Assembly (NCBI GenBank): GCA_947494825.1
Contig: CANLWN010000005.1
Span: 62,001-126,000, forward strand
DNA length: 64,000 nucleotides
Reading direction: 5' to 3'
From: an uncultured Flavobacteriaceae bacterium
GTDB lineage: Bacteria; Bacteroidota; Bacteroidia; Flavobacteriales; Flavobacteriaceae
Shown here: piece by piece, positions 17,242 to 27,033 of the stretch
Layout: each line of letters starts with the position of its first letter
Position numbering within the stretch: the first letter of the stretch is position 1
Made by a program: the position numbers and the translations under genes
Notes under the pieces: model-generated
The model's input: only the letters and a program-made list of their open reading frames with translations
Told to the model about the DNA's origin: nothing
The model's database searches: none

Positions 17242-18876
17242 TTAAATATTATGATCTATAATCTGATGGGCGTCGATCAAGGGTCCACCGTGCATAATTT
17301 CATCGGAAGCCTGATTGATAAACTTGTCAAAGTTCAAATGAAAGGAATGTGCGAGCTGAATAGACTTACTGATATAGACCCCTTTCTGAAGCCAGGTGTT
17401 CATGGGATCCAACATTTCTGAAGGAACGCCATGACAGTATTTGGGCATATACAGTCCAAAAATAGGGTGTTGCTCATAGTCCACATCGTCCAGTTTTCCA
17501 TTCATGGCCTCGGATATCATGGCCCTTGTATATTTAAGTTTGATACGGGAGCCCACGCCATAGGGACCTCCGCTCCAACCGGTATTGATCAACCAGACGT
17601 TTACCCCGGCCTCTGTCATTTTCTTGCTCAACATCTCGGCATATACCGTGGGATGCAGGGGCATAAAGGGTTCCCCAAAACAAGCGGAAAAGGAGGGTAC
17701 AGGCTCGTTTACCCCGGCTTCGGTACCTGCTACCTTGGCCGTATAACCCGAGATAAAATGGTAGGCGGCCTGGCCCGGTGTTAATTTTGATATGGGAGGA
17801 AGTACGCCGAAGGCGTCACAGGTAAGAAAGAAAATGTTCTTCGGATTGCCCGCATAAGAAGGTTCAACGATATTGTCGATATGATGTATGGGATAACTGA
17901 CCCTTGTGTTCTGGGTGATGGAGGTATCCTCATAATCCACTTCTTTGGTACCTTCCTTGAACACTACATTTTCCAACATGGCACCTGGACGAATGGCACG
18001 ATAGATATCGGGTTCATTCTCCTCGGACAAGTCCACCACCTTGGCATAACAACCGCCCTCAAAATTAAATATGATGTTTTCCGCGGTCCACCCATGCTCG
18101 TCATCCCCGATCAGTTTACGGTTGGGGTCTGCAGAAAGTGTTGTTTTGCCAGTGCCCGAAAGGCCAAAGAAAATAGCGGTTTCCCCATCTTCGCCTACAT
18201 TGGCAGAACAATGCATGGGCAGAACATTATGTTCTACCGGAAGTACTAGGTTCATCGCTGTAAAAACACCCTTCTTCATTTCACCGGCATAGGCAGATCC
18301 ACCCACCAGCGCTATCTTTCTTGTAAAATCCAGAATGGAGAAGTTTCCCTGTCGTATTCCAACAGCTTGGGGATCAGGCGCTTCATAGCCAGGAGCGCAG
18401 AGCACCAACCAATCCTCATTAAAATCCGCAATTTCCTCTTCCTCAAGGCGAAGGAACATACTATTGACAAAATAATTGGACCAAGGGTACTCCGTAATGG
18501 TGCGCACATTCATGCGGTACTTGGGTGCGGCGCCCACATAGCCATCGTGGACATAAATCTCTTTGTCCGATAGGTATTTGACCACCTCGTCGTACAACTT
18601 CTGAAAGTTATCGGGATCCAAGGGTTTGTTCGTCCGATTCCAAAAAATCTTATCGGCCGTGTAGGCATCCTTTACCAAAAATCGGTCCTTTGGCGAACGC
18701 CCGGTAAATTTTCCGGTATTGATGCACAAAGTACCATTTTCCGTTTCGGTTCCCATACCCTTGTCGACCGTAATGCGTTGTAGGGTTGCGGCATCCAGGT
18801 TCCAGTGTGCCGTTGCGTTTCGAATTCCGTACTTCTCCAAGTCCGTATTTTTAGGGGGGTTAGACATAATTTCCAT
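17242..18876 (-). CDS. pckA: ATP-dependent phosphoenolpyruvate carboxykinase
   Basis: From the ATG at 18876 the protein has 544 residues, close to the usual 530-540. A longer reading to 18915 would overlap the transporter gene and adds unconserved residues. Motifs are GRSPKDRF (substrate binding), GLSGTGKTTLSADP (kinase-1a P-loop) and GDDEHGW (kinase-2, metal binding), all intact. The enzyme converts oxaloacetate plus ATP to phosphoenolpyruvate, the entry to gluconeogenesis, in the cytoplasm. Transporter and USP genes lie directly upstream on the same strand. Confidence 0.97.
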   Translation of the reverse strand: MEIMSNPPKNTDLEKYGIRNATAHWNLDAATLQRITVDKGMGTETENGTLCINTGKFTGRSPKDRFLVKDAYTADKIFWNRTNKPLDPDNFQKLYDEVVKYLSDKEIYVHDGYVGAAPKYRMNVRTITEYPWSNYFVNSMFLRLEEEEIADFNEDWLVLCAPGYEAPDPQAVGIRQGNFSILDFTRKIALVGGSAYAGEMKKGVFTAMNLVLPVEHNVLPMHCSANVGEDGETAIFFGLSGTGKTTLSADPNRKLIGDDEHGWTAENIIFNFEGGCYAKVVDLSEENEPDIYRAIRPGAMLENVVFKEGTKEVDYEDTSITQNTRVSYPIHHIDNIVEPSYAGNPKNIFFLTCDAFGVLPPISKLTPGQAAYHFISGYTAKVAGTEAGVNEPVPSFSACFGEPFMPLHPTVYAEMLSKKMTEAGVNVWLINTGWSGGPYGVGSRIKLKYTRAMISEAMNGKLDDVDYEQHPIFGLYMPKYCHGVPSEMLDPMNTWLQKGVYISKSIQLAHSFHLNFDKFINQASDEIMHGGPLIDAHQIIDHNI

Positions 18877-18902
18877 GATGCTAGTTTTTAAATTGTTATT
18901 GT

Positions 18903-20741
18903 TCAGAAAGGCCAAATAATCGGCACGAGTATTAAAGTTGTTATGAAAAACAGGAGCAACAAAGGGGCCCCTACTCTTACATAATCGATAAATCTATAAT
19001 CGGCTGCAGCCATCACCATAGCGTTGGTGGTGGTCCCCACCGGGGTCAAAAAAGCAGTGGAAGCGCTAACGGCCACAGCTATCATATACGGTTTGGGAGA
19101 TACGCCCAAAGTGGCCGCTGCGGCCAGGGCTATGGGGGCCATCAACACGGCGGTTGCCGAGTTGTTAATGGTCTGGCTAAGGGCCGTGGTCAATAGAAAA
19201 ATCCCACCTAGCAGTACAATTGGGTGCAGGGATCCCAGGTAATCCACCAAGCTATTGGCCGTCCATTTGGCAATTCCCGTTTTTTGCAGGGCCAGGCCCA
19301 TGGGAATCATGGCGGCGATCATGACCACACTGGTCCAGCTGATTCGCTTGTAGGCCTTGGTAATGGGTACGCAGCCCGAAAGCATTAAAATTCCGGCGCA
19401 TAGCAAAGCGGCCACGGCTCCAGGCATGAGTTTAAACACCAGCAACACAATCATAAGCAAAAGTGTGCCCAAGGCAATGTATGACCTGGGTGTAAGCTTA
19501 TCCACATTCTTGGCCATAGCTTCCGGACTCCCTGAAATCACCAAATGCTCGTAGGCTTTTTGCAGATCTTCAATGGCCTTCCAGGAGCCGCGAATTATAA
19601 AGGCATCACCGGGTTTAATCGTAATAAAGGTATCCTTAAGGGCAGTATTATTTCGAGAACCGCCCAATAACTGTATGCCCGCCTGGTCCAGGTACATCCC
19701 CAAGGGTACGGTATTCCCCACGAAAGCCGAATTTGGGGTAATGATCATTTGGGACAGGCCCACTTCCTGGTTGATCAATTCTTCCTTGAGTTCGTCATTA
19801 GTAGGCTTTAAGGGGATAACCCCCAGTTTATAGGTCAACATCATTTGGTCCACATCTTCTGCTTTGCCCTTCACGGTGATAATATCATGATAGCGCATTT
19901 CGGTATCCGGGGTAGGGAACTCTACAAAAAGTGGGATTTTTTTCAGGGGATTGGGGTGTCTTCTTCGCAACCGCATAATTGATACCTTGTGCTTCTTCTC
20001 AAAATCCCAATCCCTTATCTTGGTATTGATCAAGGGCGACATAGATCGGATACGAAAACGATACACATTGTCCCCAATACTGTAGTCCTTTATCCATTTG
20101 TGCATTTCCGAATCCAGGTTTACCGGACGGTGCTTGCTCTTATTGGTAGGAAGTAACCTGTAGCCTAGATACCTAAAATAGAGTAGGGTGATGATCAGTA
20201 GCGGCAGACCTATGAGTCCAAACTCGAAAAACGAAAAACCTTCGACGCCCTGCTCCAACAACGCATTGCTCGCAATGATGTTGGGCGGGGTACCGGTAAG
20301 GGTCAACAATCCCCCCGTATTGGAACCAAAAGCGATGGGCATCAGCAATTTTGAGGGTACGGTCGCCGCGTTCCATGCTGCGGATACCGTTACCGGTAAT
20401 AAGGCGGCCACTGTACCGGTATTGCTTACAAAACCGGACAATAGGCTTGAGCCCAGTGTTACGATTACCAGCAGTTTGGGGATACTGCTCCCGGCCCAGG
20501 ATACGAATTTCTGCCCCGCCAGGGCGGTCCAACCTGTTCGGGAGAGTCCTTCACCTATGATAAAAAGGGCTGCAATCATGATTACGGTAGGATTGCTAAA
20601 ACCGCTAAGGGTCTCGGTAAGGTCCAAAGTGCCTACCAGGAAAAGGGCCAACATGGATATCAGGGCCACCACATCGGGTGGGAATTTGCCCCATATAAAC
20701 AATAGAATAGTGAACCCTAATATCAGCAATACTTCAAACAT
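18903..20741 (-). CDS. SLC13/DASS-family permease with two TrkA-C (RCK_C) domains
   Basis: The 612-residue protein has an N-terminal set of about five membrane helices, a cytosolic middle with two TrkA-C-like domains (about 205-300 and 310-400; second includes FIIRGSWKAIEDL), and a second helix set with the family signature-like SQTINNSATAVLMAPIALAA. SLC13-type proteins import di- and tricarboxylates or sulfate with sodium. The location between a universal stress protein and PckA suggests C4-dicarboxylate uptake feeding gluconeogenesis. That substrate is an inference; sulfate-type members share the TrkA-C layout. Confidence 0.85.
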   Translation of the reverse strand: MFEVLLILGFTILLFIWGKFPPDVVALISMLALFLVGTLDLTETLSGFSNPTVIMIAALFIIGEGLSRTGWTALAGQKFVSWAGSSIPKLLVIVTLGSSLLSGFVSNTGTVAALLPVTVSAAWNAATVPSKLLMPIAFGSNTGGLLTLTGTPPNIIASNALLEQGVEGFSFFEFGLIGLPLLIITLLYFRYLGYRLLPTNKSKHRPVNLDSEMHKWIKDYSIGDNVYRFRIRSMSPLINTKIRDWDFEKKHKVSIMRLRRRHPNPLKKIPLFVEFPTPDTEMRYHDIITVKGKAEDVDQMMLTYKLGVIPLKPTNDELKEELINQEVGLSQMIITPNSAFVGNTVPLGMYLDQAGIQLLGGSRNNTALKDTFITIKPGDAFIIRGSWKAIEDLQKAYEHLVISGSPEAMAKNVDKLTPRSYIALGTLLLMIVLLVFKLMPGAVAALLCAGILMLSGCVPITKAYKRISWTSVVMIAAMIPMGLALQKTGIAKWTANSLVDYLGSLHPIVLLGGIFLLTTALSQTINNSATAVLMAPIALAAAATLGVSPKPYMIAVAVSASTAFLTPVGTTTNAMVMAAADYRFIDYVRVGAPLLLLFFITTLILVPIIWPF

Positions 20742-20757
20742 ATGTTTGCGTGTTTTA

Positions 20758-21540
20758 TCAATCGATGGCCAATACGGGCACTTTGGAACGAACGGTAAGT
20801 TCCTTGGTCAAAAGGCCTTCGGAAGGTTCCGCTTTTTTACTGTGGTTCCTGGGCAGAATAGCGATCAGATCAATATCCTTCTCCTCGGCATAGTTAAAGA
20901 TGCCGGCCACCACATCAGGATTTTCCATAAACATATGGTGTGAATAAAAATTTTCCAGATAGTACTCCAGCACATTCTCATTACTTTCATCGGCTTTGGA
21001 ATACCCATAAACTCCCGGTTCGTTTTGTACGGTAAGCACGTGGACCATGGCATTGAACCTACGGGCCACTTCCAAGAGCGTTGCCAAGACTTCCACATCC
21101 TCAATCTTGTCCTTGCCAAGTACCAAGGCTATGTTCTTTAACTTAAACTCTTCTGCGCTCCCTTGTACCGTGAGAACGGGGCAATCTGCTTCCAATACTA
21201 GCTTTGAGGCATGGGTATTCTCTGTGCTACTACCAGCACTGCCCGAGGTACCCATAATGATCAAATCGATATTGTTAGTCTCGCGTATGTGCAGGATAGA
21301 GTCGGTCAAGGGCTCCTTGCCCACTACCCAACTCATGGGCGATCTAAAGTTGGGGCCATAAGAGGTGCGCGTACGCTCAAATTCCTGCTGTAGGCGTTCC
21401 ATATCCGGGTTATCGGACACGTAGCATAGTACGATTTCCATATCGTCGTGCCCTTCCACAAAATGTACGGCATAGTCCAAACCGGTTTTTGCGGTTTCGG
21501 AAAAATCAAAGGGGACCAAAATGCGTGAAATTTTTTCCAT
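20758..21540 (-). CDS. Universal stress protein with two tandem Usp domains
   Basis: The start is the ATG at 21540 (MEKISRILVPFDFSETA), giving 260 residues; the open frame runs further upstream but that part is not protein-like and crosses the divergent promoter region. Two Usp domains follow one another (about 1-140 and 145-260). The first has the ATP-binding-like MGTSGSAGSSTENTHASK, the second ends in VRSKVPVLAID. Such double Usp proteins bind nucleotides and modulate stress or transport. It is 16 bp upstream of the SLC13 gene and likely its operon mate. Confidence 0.88.
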   Translation of the reverse strand: MEKISRILVPFDFSETAKTGLDYAVHFVEGHDDMEIVLCYVSDNPDMERLQQEFERTRTSYGPNFRSPMSWVVGKEPLTDSILHIRETNNIDLIIMGTSGSAGSSTENTHASKLVLEADCPVLTVQGSAEEFKLKNIALVLGKDKIEDVEVLATLLEVARRFNAMVHVLTVQNEPGVYGYSKADESNENVLEYYLENFYSHHMFMENPDVVAGIFNYAEEKDIDLIAILPRNHSKKAEPSEGLLTKELTVRSKVPVLAID

Positions 21541-21784
21541 ATCTGCTCTCTTTAAAAGTTGTTTACCTGACGAATTCTGAGGTAAAATTAGTGGGTGGAC
21601 AAACGCGGAAATATGATATTTGTCATATAAGCCGGGTTTGCATTCCAAACCTCCTTCCCAAGGCAGCAAATTTTCCCTAATACCTTGCTTTGGGCCGATA
21701 GGTGATGCACTGTGCCCAATGAATGATATCTTATACGGATTTCCTTTTGAAATTGCCTTGCAAAACCGTATTTTAAACCTTGGT

Positions 21785-22744
21785 ATGGAAGCAGTAATCG
21801 GAATAGATATCGGAGGTACCAAAACCAAGATTGGCATCGTGAATCAAAAGGGCGAATGCCTGGAATCCATGTTCTTCAGAACACGGGAACACCAAGACCT
21901 GGAAGCCTATCTGGACAAGGTGAGGGACAGTGTGCATGAACTGGAGCAGCGGTTCCCCAAAGACCTAAAGCTTTTGGGCTGTGGTATAGGGGCACCCAAT
22001 GCTTCCAGTAGAAACGGGACCATTGAAAACGCTTCCAATTTGGCATGGAAGGGCCGCGTACCGATTCTGGCTAAATTAAAGGAGCGCATTCCGCTGCCCA
22101 TGAAGATTATGAACGATGCCAGTGCCGCGGCCCTAGGAGAAATGCTCTTTGGAAATGCCAGGGGCATGACCGATTTTATCGCCATTACCCTAGGTACCGG
22201 ATTTGGTGCCGGTATTGTAGCCAACGGAATGCTTATAGATGGCTATGATGGTTTTGCAGGCGAATTGGGACATGTAGACATGACCCTTGGTGATGGCCGG
22301 GAAACAGGCCTGGGGGTCAAGGGTGGCTTGGAGGCCTATGTGTCGGCCACCGGTCTTAAACGCACCATACTCTATATGCTCAGCAAGCACATGGATGAGA
22401 GCCGGTTTAGGTCGGTAGCCTATAACGATCTGCACGGAGAGGATATTACCAAGGCCGCAGAAGAGGGAGATCCCATTGCCCTTAGGGCCTTTGATTATAC
22501 CGCCGATATTTTAGGGCTGGCCCTGGCCAACTTTACTGCCTTTACCCAACCCGAGGCCTTTTTTCTTATGGGCGGTCTGATCAATAGCGGCAAATGGATC
22601 ATCGATCCGCTAAAAAAACATTTTGAGGGATACTTGCTGGATATCTACAAGGGGAAGGTAAAACTGCTCCTTTCTGGCCTACCTCCCAAGACCACGGCCA
22701 TATGTGGTGCTGCAGCGTTGATCTGGGAAGACCACGCCGCTTAA
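21785..22744 (+). CDS. ROK-family sugar kinase (glucokinase-like) without zinc cysteines
   Basis: From the ATG at 21785 the protein has 319 residues starting EAVIGIDIGGTKTKIGIV, the ROK phosphate-binding motif, followed by a GTGFGAGIV phosphate-2 segment and GELGHVD with the catalytic region. In most ROK kinases the following stretch has a Cys-Cys-Cys zinc motif; here it reads GRETGLGVKGGLEAY, so all three cysteines are replaced. An upstream in-frame start at 21620 is poor. The protein likely phosphorylates glucose or a related sugar in the cytoplasm. It is divergent to the USP gene. Confidence 0.85.
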   Translation: MEAVIGIDIGGTKTKIGIVNQKGECLESMFFRTREHQDLEAYLDKVRDSVHELEQRFPKDLKLLGCGIGAPNASSRNGTIENASNLAWKGRVPILAKLKERIPLPMKIMNDASAAALGEMLFGNARGMTDFIAITLGTGFGAGIVANGMLIDGYDGFAGELGHVDMTLGDGRETGLGVKGGLEAYVSATGLKRTILYMLSKHMDESRFRSVAYNDLHGEDITKAAEEGDPIALRAFDYTADILGLALANFTAFTQPEAFFLMGGLINSGKWIIDPLKKHFEGYLLDIYKGKVKLLLSGLPPKTTAICGAAALIWEDHAA

Positions 22745-22778
22745 AGCCCAGAGATCTACCATCAAGCTACAACAAAAA

Positions 22779-22800
22779 AAACCGATGTTTCCACCGGTTT
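22779..22800. terminator. Hairpin after ROK gene, likely terminator
   Basis: AAACCG (22779-22784) pairs with CGGTTT (22795-22800); the stem extends inward past one mismatch (TG with CA) to a TTTC loop. It lies about 35 bp after the stop. An A-run precedes the stem, so on the opposite strand it would be followed by a U-run. A second small hairpin, GTGCCT with AGGCAC, lies at 22835-22853. The gap to the next gene (22745-23023) shows nothing else clear. Confidence 0.5.
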
Positions 22801-23023
22801 CGCAAGACTAACTCAAACTAACTCCATTAAGAACGTGCCTCTATGAAAGGCACTCCAAAAATACAATCCCTTTGCCCAAGGGGGGGTTAAGAAGGCATGA
22901 GCAATTGGTTAATTTTATGTGAACCGGAAGGTGTACCGTATAGTGGTTAAAATGGCTATCTTTAGGGATACCATAAACCTTTAGATTCCAGCCTATGCAA
23001 TCCGGTAAATACCACGCCCCGAG

Positions 23024-23854
23024 ATGACGCTTGGCCTTGTCCTTTTATTATTCTTGTTGGGGATGGCCAATGGTTTTTACTCCGGACTTATGGGTACTGG
23101 AGGCAATGTTATCCTGATTCCGGTCTTGGACCTGGTGCTGGCCTCATTCGGTATCGAAGGACAGGAATTGGTAAAATATATTATTGCCCATTCGCTCTTC
23201 ATCACCGTTTTTAATGGGCTATCCGTAAGCTATAAGCAATATCGGGTCAAGAATTTTTATCCCCGGGAAGTGCTGCTCATTGGGATTCCGGCGATTATCG
23301 CCGGTTATGGCATGTCCGAAATCGTCAAAACTTCCCTTTGGTACGACAAAATTTATTTTGACATCCTTTTCTTGATTATGGTCTTCTTGGTCGCTGTCCG
23401 ATTTCTTTTTTACAAACATCCCGGCATAAGTCGGGACCGCCACGGACATCGGCCCAATAGCTTCGCCTTTGGCGGACTGGGTATTTTTACCGGTATTACC
23501 ACAGCACTATCTGGTTTTGGTGGAGGTATTGTGGTTATTCCGTCCCTGACCGATATTTTTCGCATTCCTATTAAAAGGGCAAGTTCCGTATCCATTGGGG
23601 TAGTGTTGCTCATCGCCATGGGGGTCAGTATCAGCTATCTGAACCTTGGGTCCCCTGCTGTAGTGTCCCAGGTACTTTCCCATCAATACGGCTATATTTC
23701 CCTTAGTCTGGTCCTTCCTATTTTGTTTGGGGTATTTGTCTCCGCACCTTTCGGTGTTCGGGTAGCCCATAGAACGTCACCGCCTATCCTCAGATATATC
23801 TTTGGGGTTGTCATGGTGGTCCTCTGCGCAAAGACGGTTATGGGTATGGTATAG
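23024..23854 (+). CDS. TauE/SafE-family sulfite exporter-like permease
   Basis: The 276-residue protein has about eight hydrophobic segments and the repeated family motif: GFYSGLMGTGGNVILIPVL near the N-terminus and GITTALSGFGGGIVVIP in the second half. TauE/SafE permeases move sulfonates, sulfite, sulfoacetate or related anions across the inner membrane. No sulfur metabolism genes flank it, so the substrate is open. The gene is convergent with the endonuclease-like gene downstream, with a 15-bp gap. Confidence 0.88.
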   Translation: MTLGLVLLLFLLGMANGFYSGLMGTGGNVILIPVLDLVLASFGIEGQELVKYIIAHSLFITVFNGLSVSYKQYRVKNFYPREVLLIGIPAIIAGYGMSEIVKTSLWYDKIYFDILFLIMVFLVAVRFLFYKHPGISRDRHGHRPNSFAFGGLGIFTGITTALSGFGGGIVVIPSLTDIFRIPIKRASSVSIGVVLLIAMGVSISYLNLGSPAVVSQVLSHQYGYISLSLVLPILFGVFVSAPFGVRVAHRTSPPILRYIFGVVMVVLCAKTVMGMV

Positions 23855-23869
23855 GTGGCCGCCTGTGCC

Positions 23870-24712
23870 CTATTTGTCTTTGAGGTGTAAACTTGTGAAT
23901 ACAGGAAAATGGTCAGAAGGGTAACGCTCCCCCTTTGCTTCGTTTATGATAGCGCTTTTGAGGACTACAAAATCGTTTTTGCTGATAAAGATAAAATCGA
24001 TCCTTCGTTCCACGGGTTTGTGAAAATCAAAGTCATTAAAGGTGCCCTCCGGTCCATGGGCATTAGCTCCTGCAGTGACATGGGTATCCAACATTTTGTT
24101 TTGAATCAAACGAATACCCCTGCTATTAGCCTCAAGGTTAAAATCTCCCATCAATACCACCGGAACCTTTTGGGTGTTCAACACATTGATCTGCGCTAAG
24201 ATCAGTTTTGAACTTTCTTCCCTGGCCCGTTGGCCGATGTGATCAAAATGGGTATTGAACACGTAGAATTCCTTACCATCGGTTTTTCTTTTAAAGCGCC
24301 CATAGGTACAGATTCTGGGTAATGCGGCATCCCATCCCTTGGACGGTTTTTCGGGAGTATTGGACAGCCAAAAGGTGTCTCCTTCCAAAAAATCGACCGT
24401 AGAACCGTTATAAAAAATAGCGGTAAACTCGCCCTTCTCGTTCCCTTGATCCCGCCCTACACCAAAAAACGAGTAGTCCTCGAGCCCCTTTTCGATATCT
24501 CTCAATTGATGTATCATGCCTTCCTGGGTTCCTAAAATGTCCGGAGCGTAGTCCTTGAGCTGGGAGATGAGGAAGGCCTTTCGACTCTCCCAGTTGTTCA
24601 AGGTGTCCCTGGGGTCGTCAAATTTGATGTTGTAGCTCATAAACCCAAGCTCTTGTGCAGCCGTTAGCTGAACTAGGCTCAGCGTCAAAAGAAATATCGT
24701 ATGTTTCATCAT
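23870..24712 (-). CDS. Exported endonuclease/exonuclease/phosphatase (EEP) family protein
   Basis: The 280-residue protein has a signal peptide ending LTAAQE and the EEP catalytic set: MSYNIKFDDPRD, GTQEGM (metal Glu), VFNTHFDHIG, VLMGDFNLEANS, RRIDFIFIS and YPSDHFPVF (catalytic His). Exported members in Bacteroidota act as nucleases, sphingomyelinase-like phosphodiesterases or inositol phosphatases. The sequence does not separate these. It is the last minus-strand gene before the TauE gene and is separated from the sulfatase by a repeat-filled gap. Confidence 0.88.
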   Translation of the reverse strand: MMKHTIFLLTLSLVQLTAAQELGFMSYNIKFDDPRDTLNNWESRKAFLISQLKDYAPDILGTQEGMIHQLRDIEKGLEDYSFFGVGRDQGNEKGEFTAIFYNGSTVDFLEGDTFWLSNTPEKPSKGWDAALPRICTYGRFKRKTDGKEFYVFNTHFDHIGQRAREESSKLILAQINVLNTQKVPVVLMGDFNLEANSRGIRLIQNKMLDTHVTAGANAHGPEGTFNDFDFHKPVERRIDFIFISKNDFVVLKSAIINEAKGERYPSDHFPVFTSLHLKDK

Positions 24713-25392
24713 GTTCCAATGGTTGAAGGTTGCTAGTTGGAAGTTCCGGTTAAGAATTATGAATTAAAAGTTATAAGTTAGGAATTGATAATTATTTATT
24801 GATAATTGTTTATTGATAATTGTTCATTGTTCATTGTTCACTGCTTGTCACCGCCTACTGCCGGATAAAATGCATCGCGCCATACGCCGAGCGCATTGCC
24901 AACTGCTTACTGCCGACTGTTTCAGGTTTTTGGTTGGTGCTTGATGGCGAAAGCTTTGAGATTCTTCGCCTCGCTTTGCTCAGCGCCTGCCTGCCTAGGA
25001 CATGTCATTCTTTCTTTACTACCCTTCCGCCCCCAACACTCGCTTTGCTTCGGTCGGGGCCACCTTCCCTTAACAAAGGGAAGGAGCTACTTGGAACTGG
25101 GAATAATGAATTTAGAATCACGAGGGTCGAACTTTAAATTTAACACGTAGAACTTATCATCAGTCCTTGAGCGAAGAGGGAATAGGAATTAGCGAAGAGA
25201 GCCCATCATTCCCTAATCCATCTCTTTAACTAATAACTCATAACTCAACACTGAGAACTGCCAACTGCGTACTGTGATTGTTCATTGTTAATTGTTAATT
25301 GTGCACTACCAACTGCCTACTGTTAACTGTTTACTGAATACTGAATACTGCCCACTGCTTACTGCCGATTGTTAATTGTTTACCGCTTGCCC
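24713..25392. repeat. 680-bp gap of heptamer repeats, half palindromic element and hairpin
   Basis: No gene is convincing. The ends carry 7-bp-phased units such as ATTGTTT, ATTGATA, ATTGTTC (24785-24845) and ATTGTTA, ACTGTTT, ACTGAAT (about 25270-25385). A half copy of the dispersed palindromic element starts at 24957 (GAGATTCTTCGC). A clean hairpin, CCTTCCCTT with AAGGGAAGG and an AACA loop, lies at 25063-25084. The repeat ends about 10 bp from the sulfatase stop. Confidence 0.8.
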
Positions 25393-27033
25393 TCACCTCT
25401 CTGAATCGCCCTGTGTTCCCCTTAATCGCTCAAAAGCTTTGTACGCCTTTTGTACCTTTTCTTTAGGGGAGGTCTCAAATTCGCGCTTCGTTACCTTGTA
25501 CCGTTTTTGGAGGCTATCCAGTTTTAAGTGCATCATGGCAATTTCCTCTATGTACTCCGTATCGTTGATGGCATTATACATTTCCCTGGGGTCTTTTTGC
25601 AAATCATAAAATTCCCAGGTGTCAATATCGTCATAAAAATGGATCAATTTATACCTTTTTGTCCGAATTCCGTACTGTTTTTTTACCATATGAAAGGCCG
25701 GATAGTCGTAGTAGTGGTAGTATATTGCTTCTTTAAAATCGGCCTCGTCCGAACCCTCCAATACCTTTCTAAAGGACGCGCCCTGCATAACCTTACTTTC
25801 TTCTTGCCCGCCTGCAAAATCGAGAAAAGTGGGAGCAAAATCCAAGTTCTGTACCATGGCTTCGATCTTTGTACCGGGGGCGATGACACTCGGCCACTGC
25901 ATAAGCAGCGGTATCCTCAGGGATTCCTCGTACATAAAGCGCTTGTCGAACCAACCGCGCTCCCCCAAGTAGAATCCTTGATCGGAGGTGTACACCACCA
26001 AGGTATTTTCTGCCAATCCGTGCTCCTCCAAATAGTCCAGAACTTCTCCGATACCCTCGTCCACCGCTGCGATGGTTGCCAGGTAATCCTGTAAATACCG
26101 CTGTCCTTTCCATACGGCAAGCTCCTCTCCCGATAAATTGGCGCTGTGCATCGCATTGTTTTTAGGTAGATAAGCCTTATCCCAGGCCTTGCGCTGCTGT
26201 GGGGTCATGCGGTCAAAATCCGTAGGCCAGGGATTATGGGCCAATGCCGTACTTCCATAGGCTTTCGTCATCTTTAAATCGTGCCCCTCGTACATATCGC
26301 TGTAGATGGTCTGCTGTTGTTCCGAGGCTGCCTGCTGGTCCACAAACTCGGGAAAAAAGGACTCCGGCAGAGGAAAAGTGACAGAATCGTATTTGTTCAC
26401 GTGCCGCAATGCCGGCATCCAGTTGCGGTGCGGGGCCTTATGGTGTACCATCAGGAAAAAGGGGGCATCGTCAGACTCCCTTTGTCGTAACCAATCCAAA
26501 CTTTTATCCGTAATGATGTCGGTAACATAGCCGTTTACCACGGCAGTATCCTTGCCCTGGATGAATTCTGGATTGTAGTAATTTCCCTGGTCGTTCACAA
26601 TGTCCCAATAATCGAAACCGGTGGGCTCCCCATGGAGGTGCCATTTACCCACAATGGCCGTTTGATAGCCCAATTTTTGCAAATGCTTGGGCAAGGTTGC
26701 CTGCCTACCGTCAAAGCGCTCCCCGTTCATCCGAAACCCGTTGATATGGCTGTGCTTTCCAGTCAGGATCACGGCCCTGCTGGGTCCACATATGGCATTG
26801 GTGCAAAAACTGTTTTGGAAAAGGGCCCCATTCTTGGCCAAGCGATCAATGTTGGGAGTAGGAGCCAATTTTGCCAAGGGATGACCATAGGCACCAATCG
26901 CTTGGGCGGCGTGGTCGTCGGACATGATAAAAATGATATTAGGAGGCCCCAACTCCGATTTCTTCGCAGGATGGGAATCCTTACAGGCCCAACCAAGAAG
27001 GAATACAAGGGCCCATGCTATTTTTCGGTACAT
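25393..27033 (-). CDS. Family S1 sulfatase, Cys-type, lipoprotein
   Basis: From the ATG at 27033 the protein has 546 residues with a lipobox (LLGWAC, Cys17). The formylglycine motif is CGPSRAVILTGK with Cys82 as the residue converted by FGE, and the metal site begins IIFIMSDDH (Asp39, Asp40). C-terminal features of the fold are present (YTSDQGFYLGERGWFDKR). It should remove sulfate esters from a carbohydrate at the cell surface or periplasm. It follows the GH3 gene on the same strand behind a repeat-filled gap; it may or may not belong to that PUL. Confidence 0.92.
   Translation of the reverse strand: MYRKIAWALVFLLGWACKDSHPAKKSELGPPNIIFIMSDDHAAQAIGAYGHPLAKLAPTPNIDRLAKNGALFQNSFCTNAICGPSRAVILTGKHSHINGFRMNGERFDGRQATLPKHLQKLGYQTAIVGKWHLHGEPTGFDYWDIVNDQGNYYNPEFIQGKDTAVVNGYVTDIITDKSLDWLRQRESDDAPFFLMVHHKAPHRNWMPALRHVNKYDSVTFPLPESFFPEFVDQQAASEQQQTIYSDMYEGHDLKMTKAYGSTALAHNPWPTDFDRMTPQQRKAWDKAYLPKNNAMHSANLSGEELAVWKGQRYLQDYLATIAAVDEGIGEVLDYLEEHGLAENTLVVYTSDQGFYLGERGWFDKRFMYEESLRIPLLMQWPSVIAPGTKIEAMVQNLDFAPTFLDFAGGQEESKVMQGASFRKVLEGSDEADFKEAIYYHYYDYPAFHMVKKQYGIRTKRYKLIHFYDDIDTWEFYDLQKDPREMYNAINDTEYIEEIAMMHLKLDSLQKRYKVTKREFETSPKEKVQKAYKAFERLRGTQGDSER

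Noticed and set aside
20188-20943. Plus-strand 251-residue ORF over the SLC13 and USP genes
   Set aside because: Antisense shadow of two well-supported genes.
22779-22853. Riboswitch between ROK and TauE genes
   Set aside because: Only two small hairpins are visible, no conserved aptamer core.
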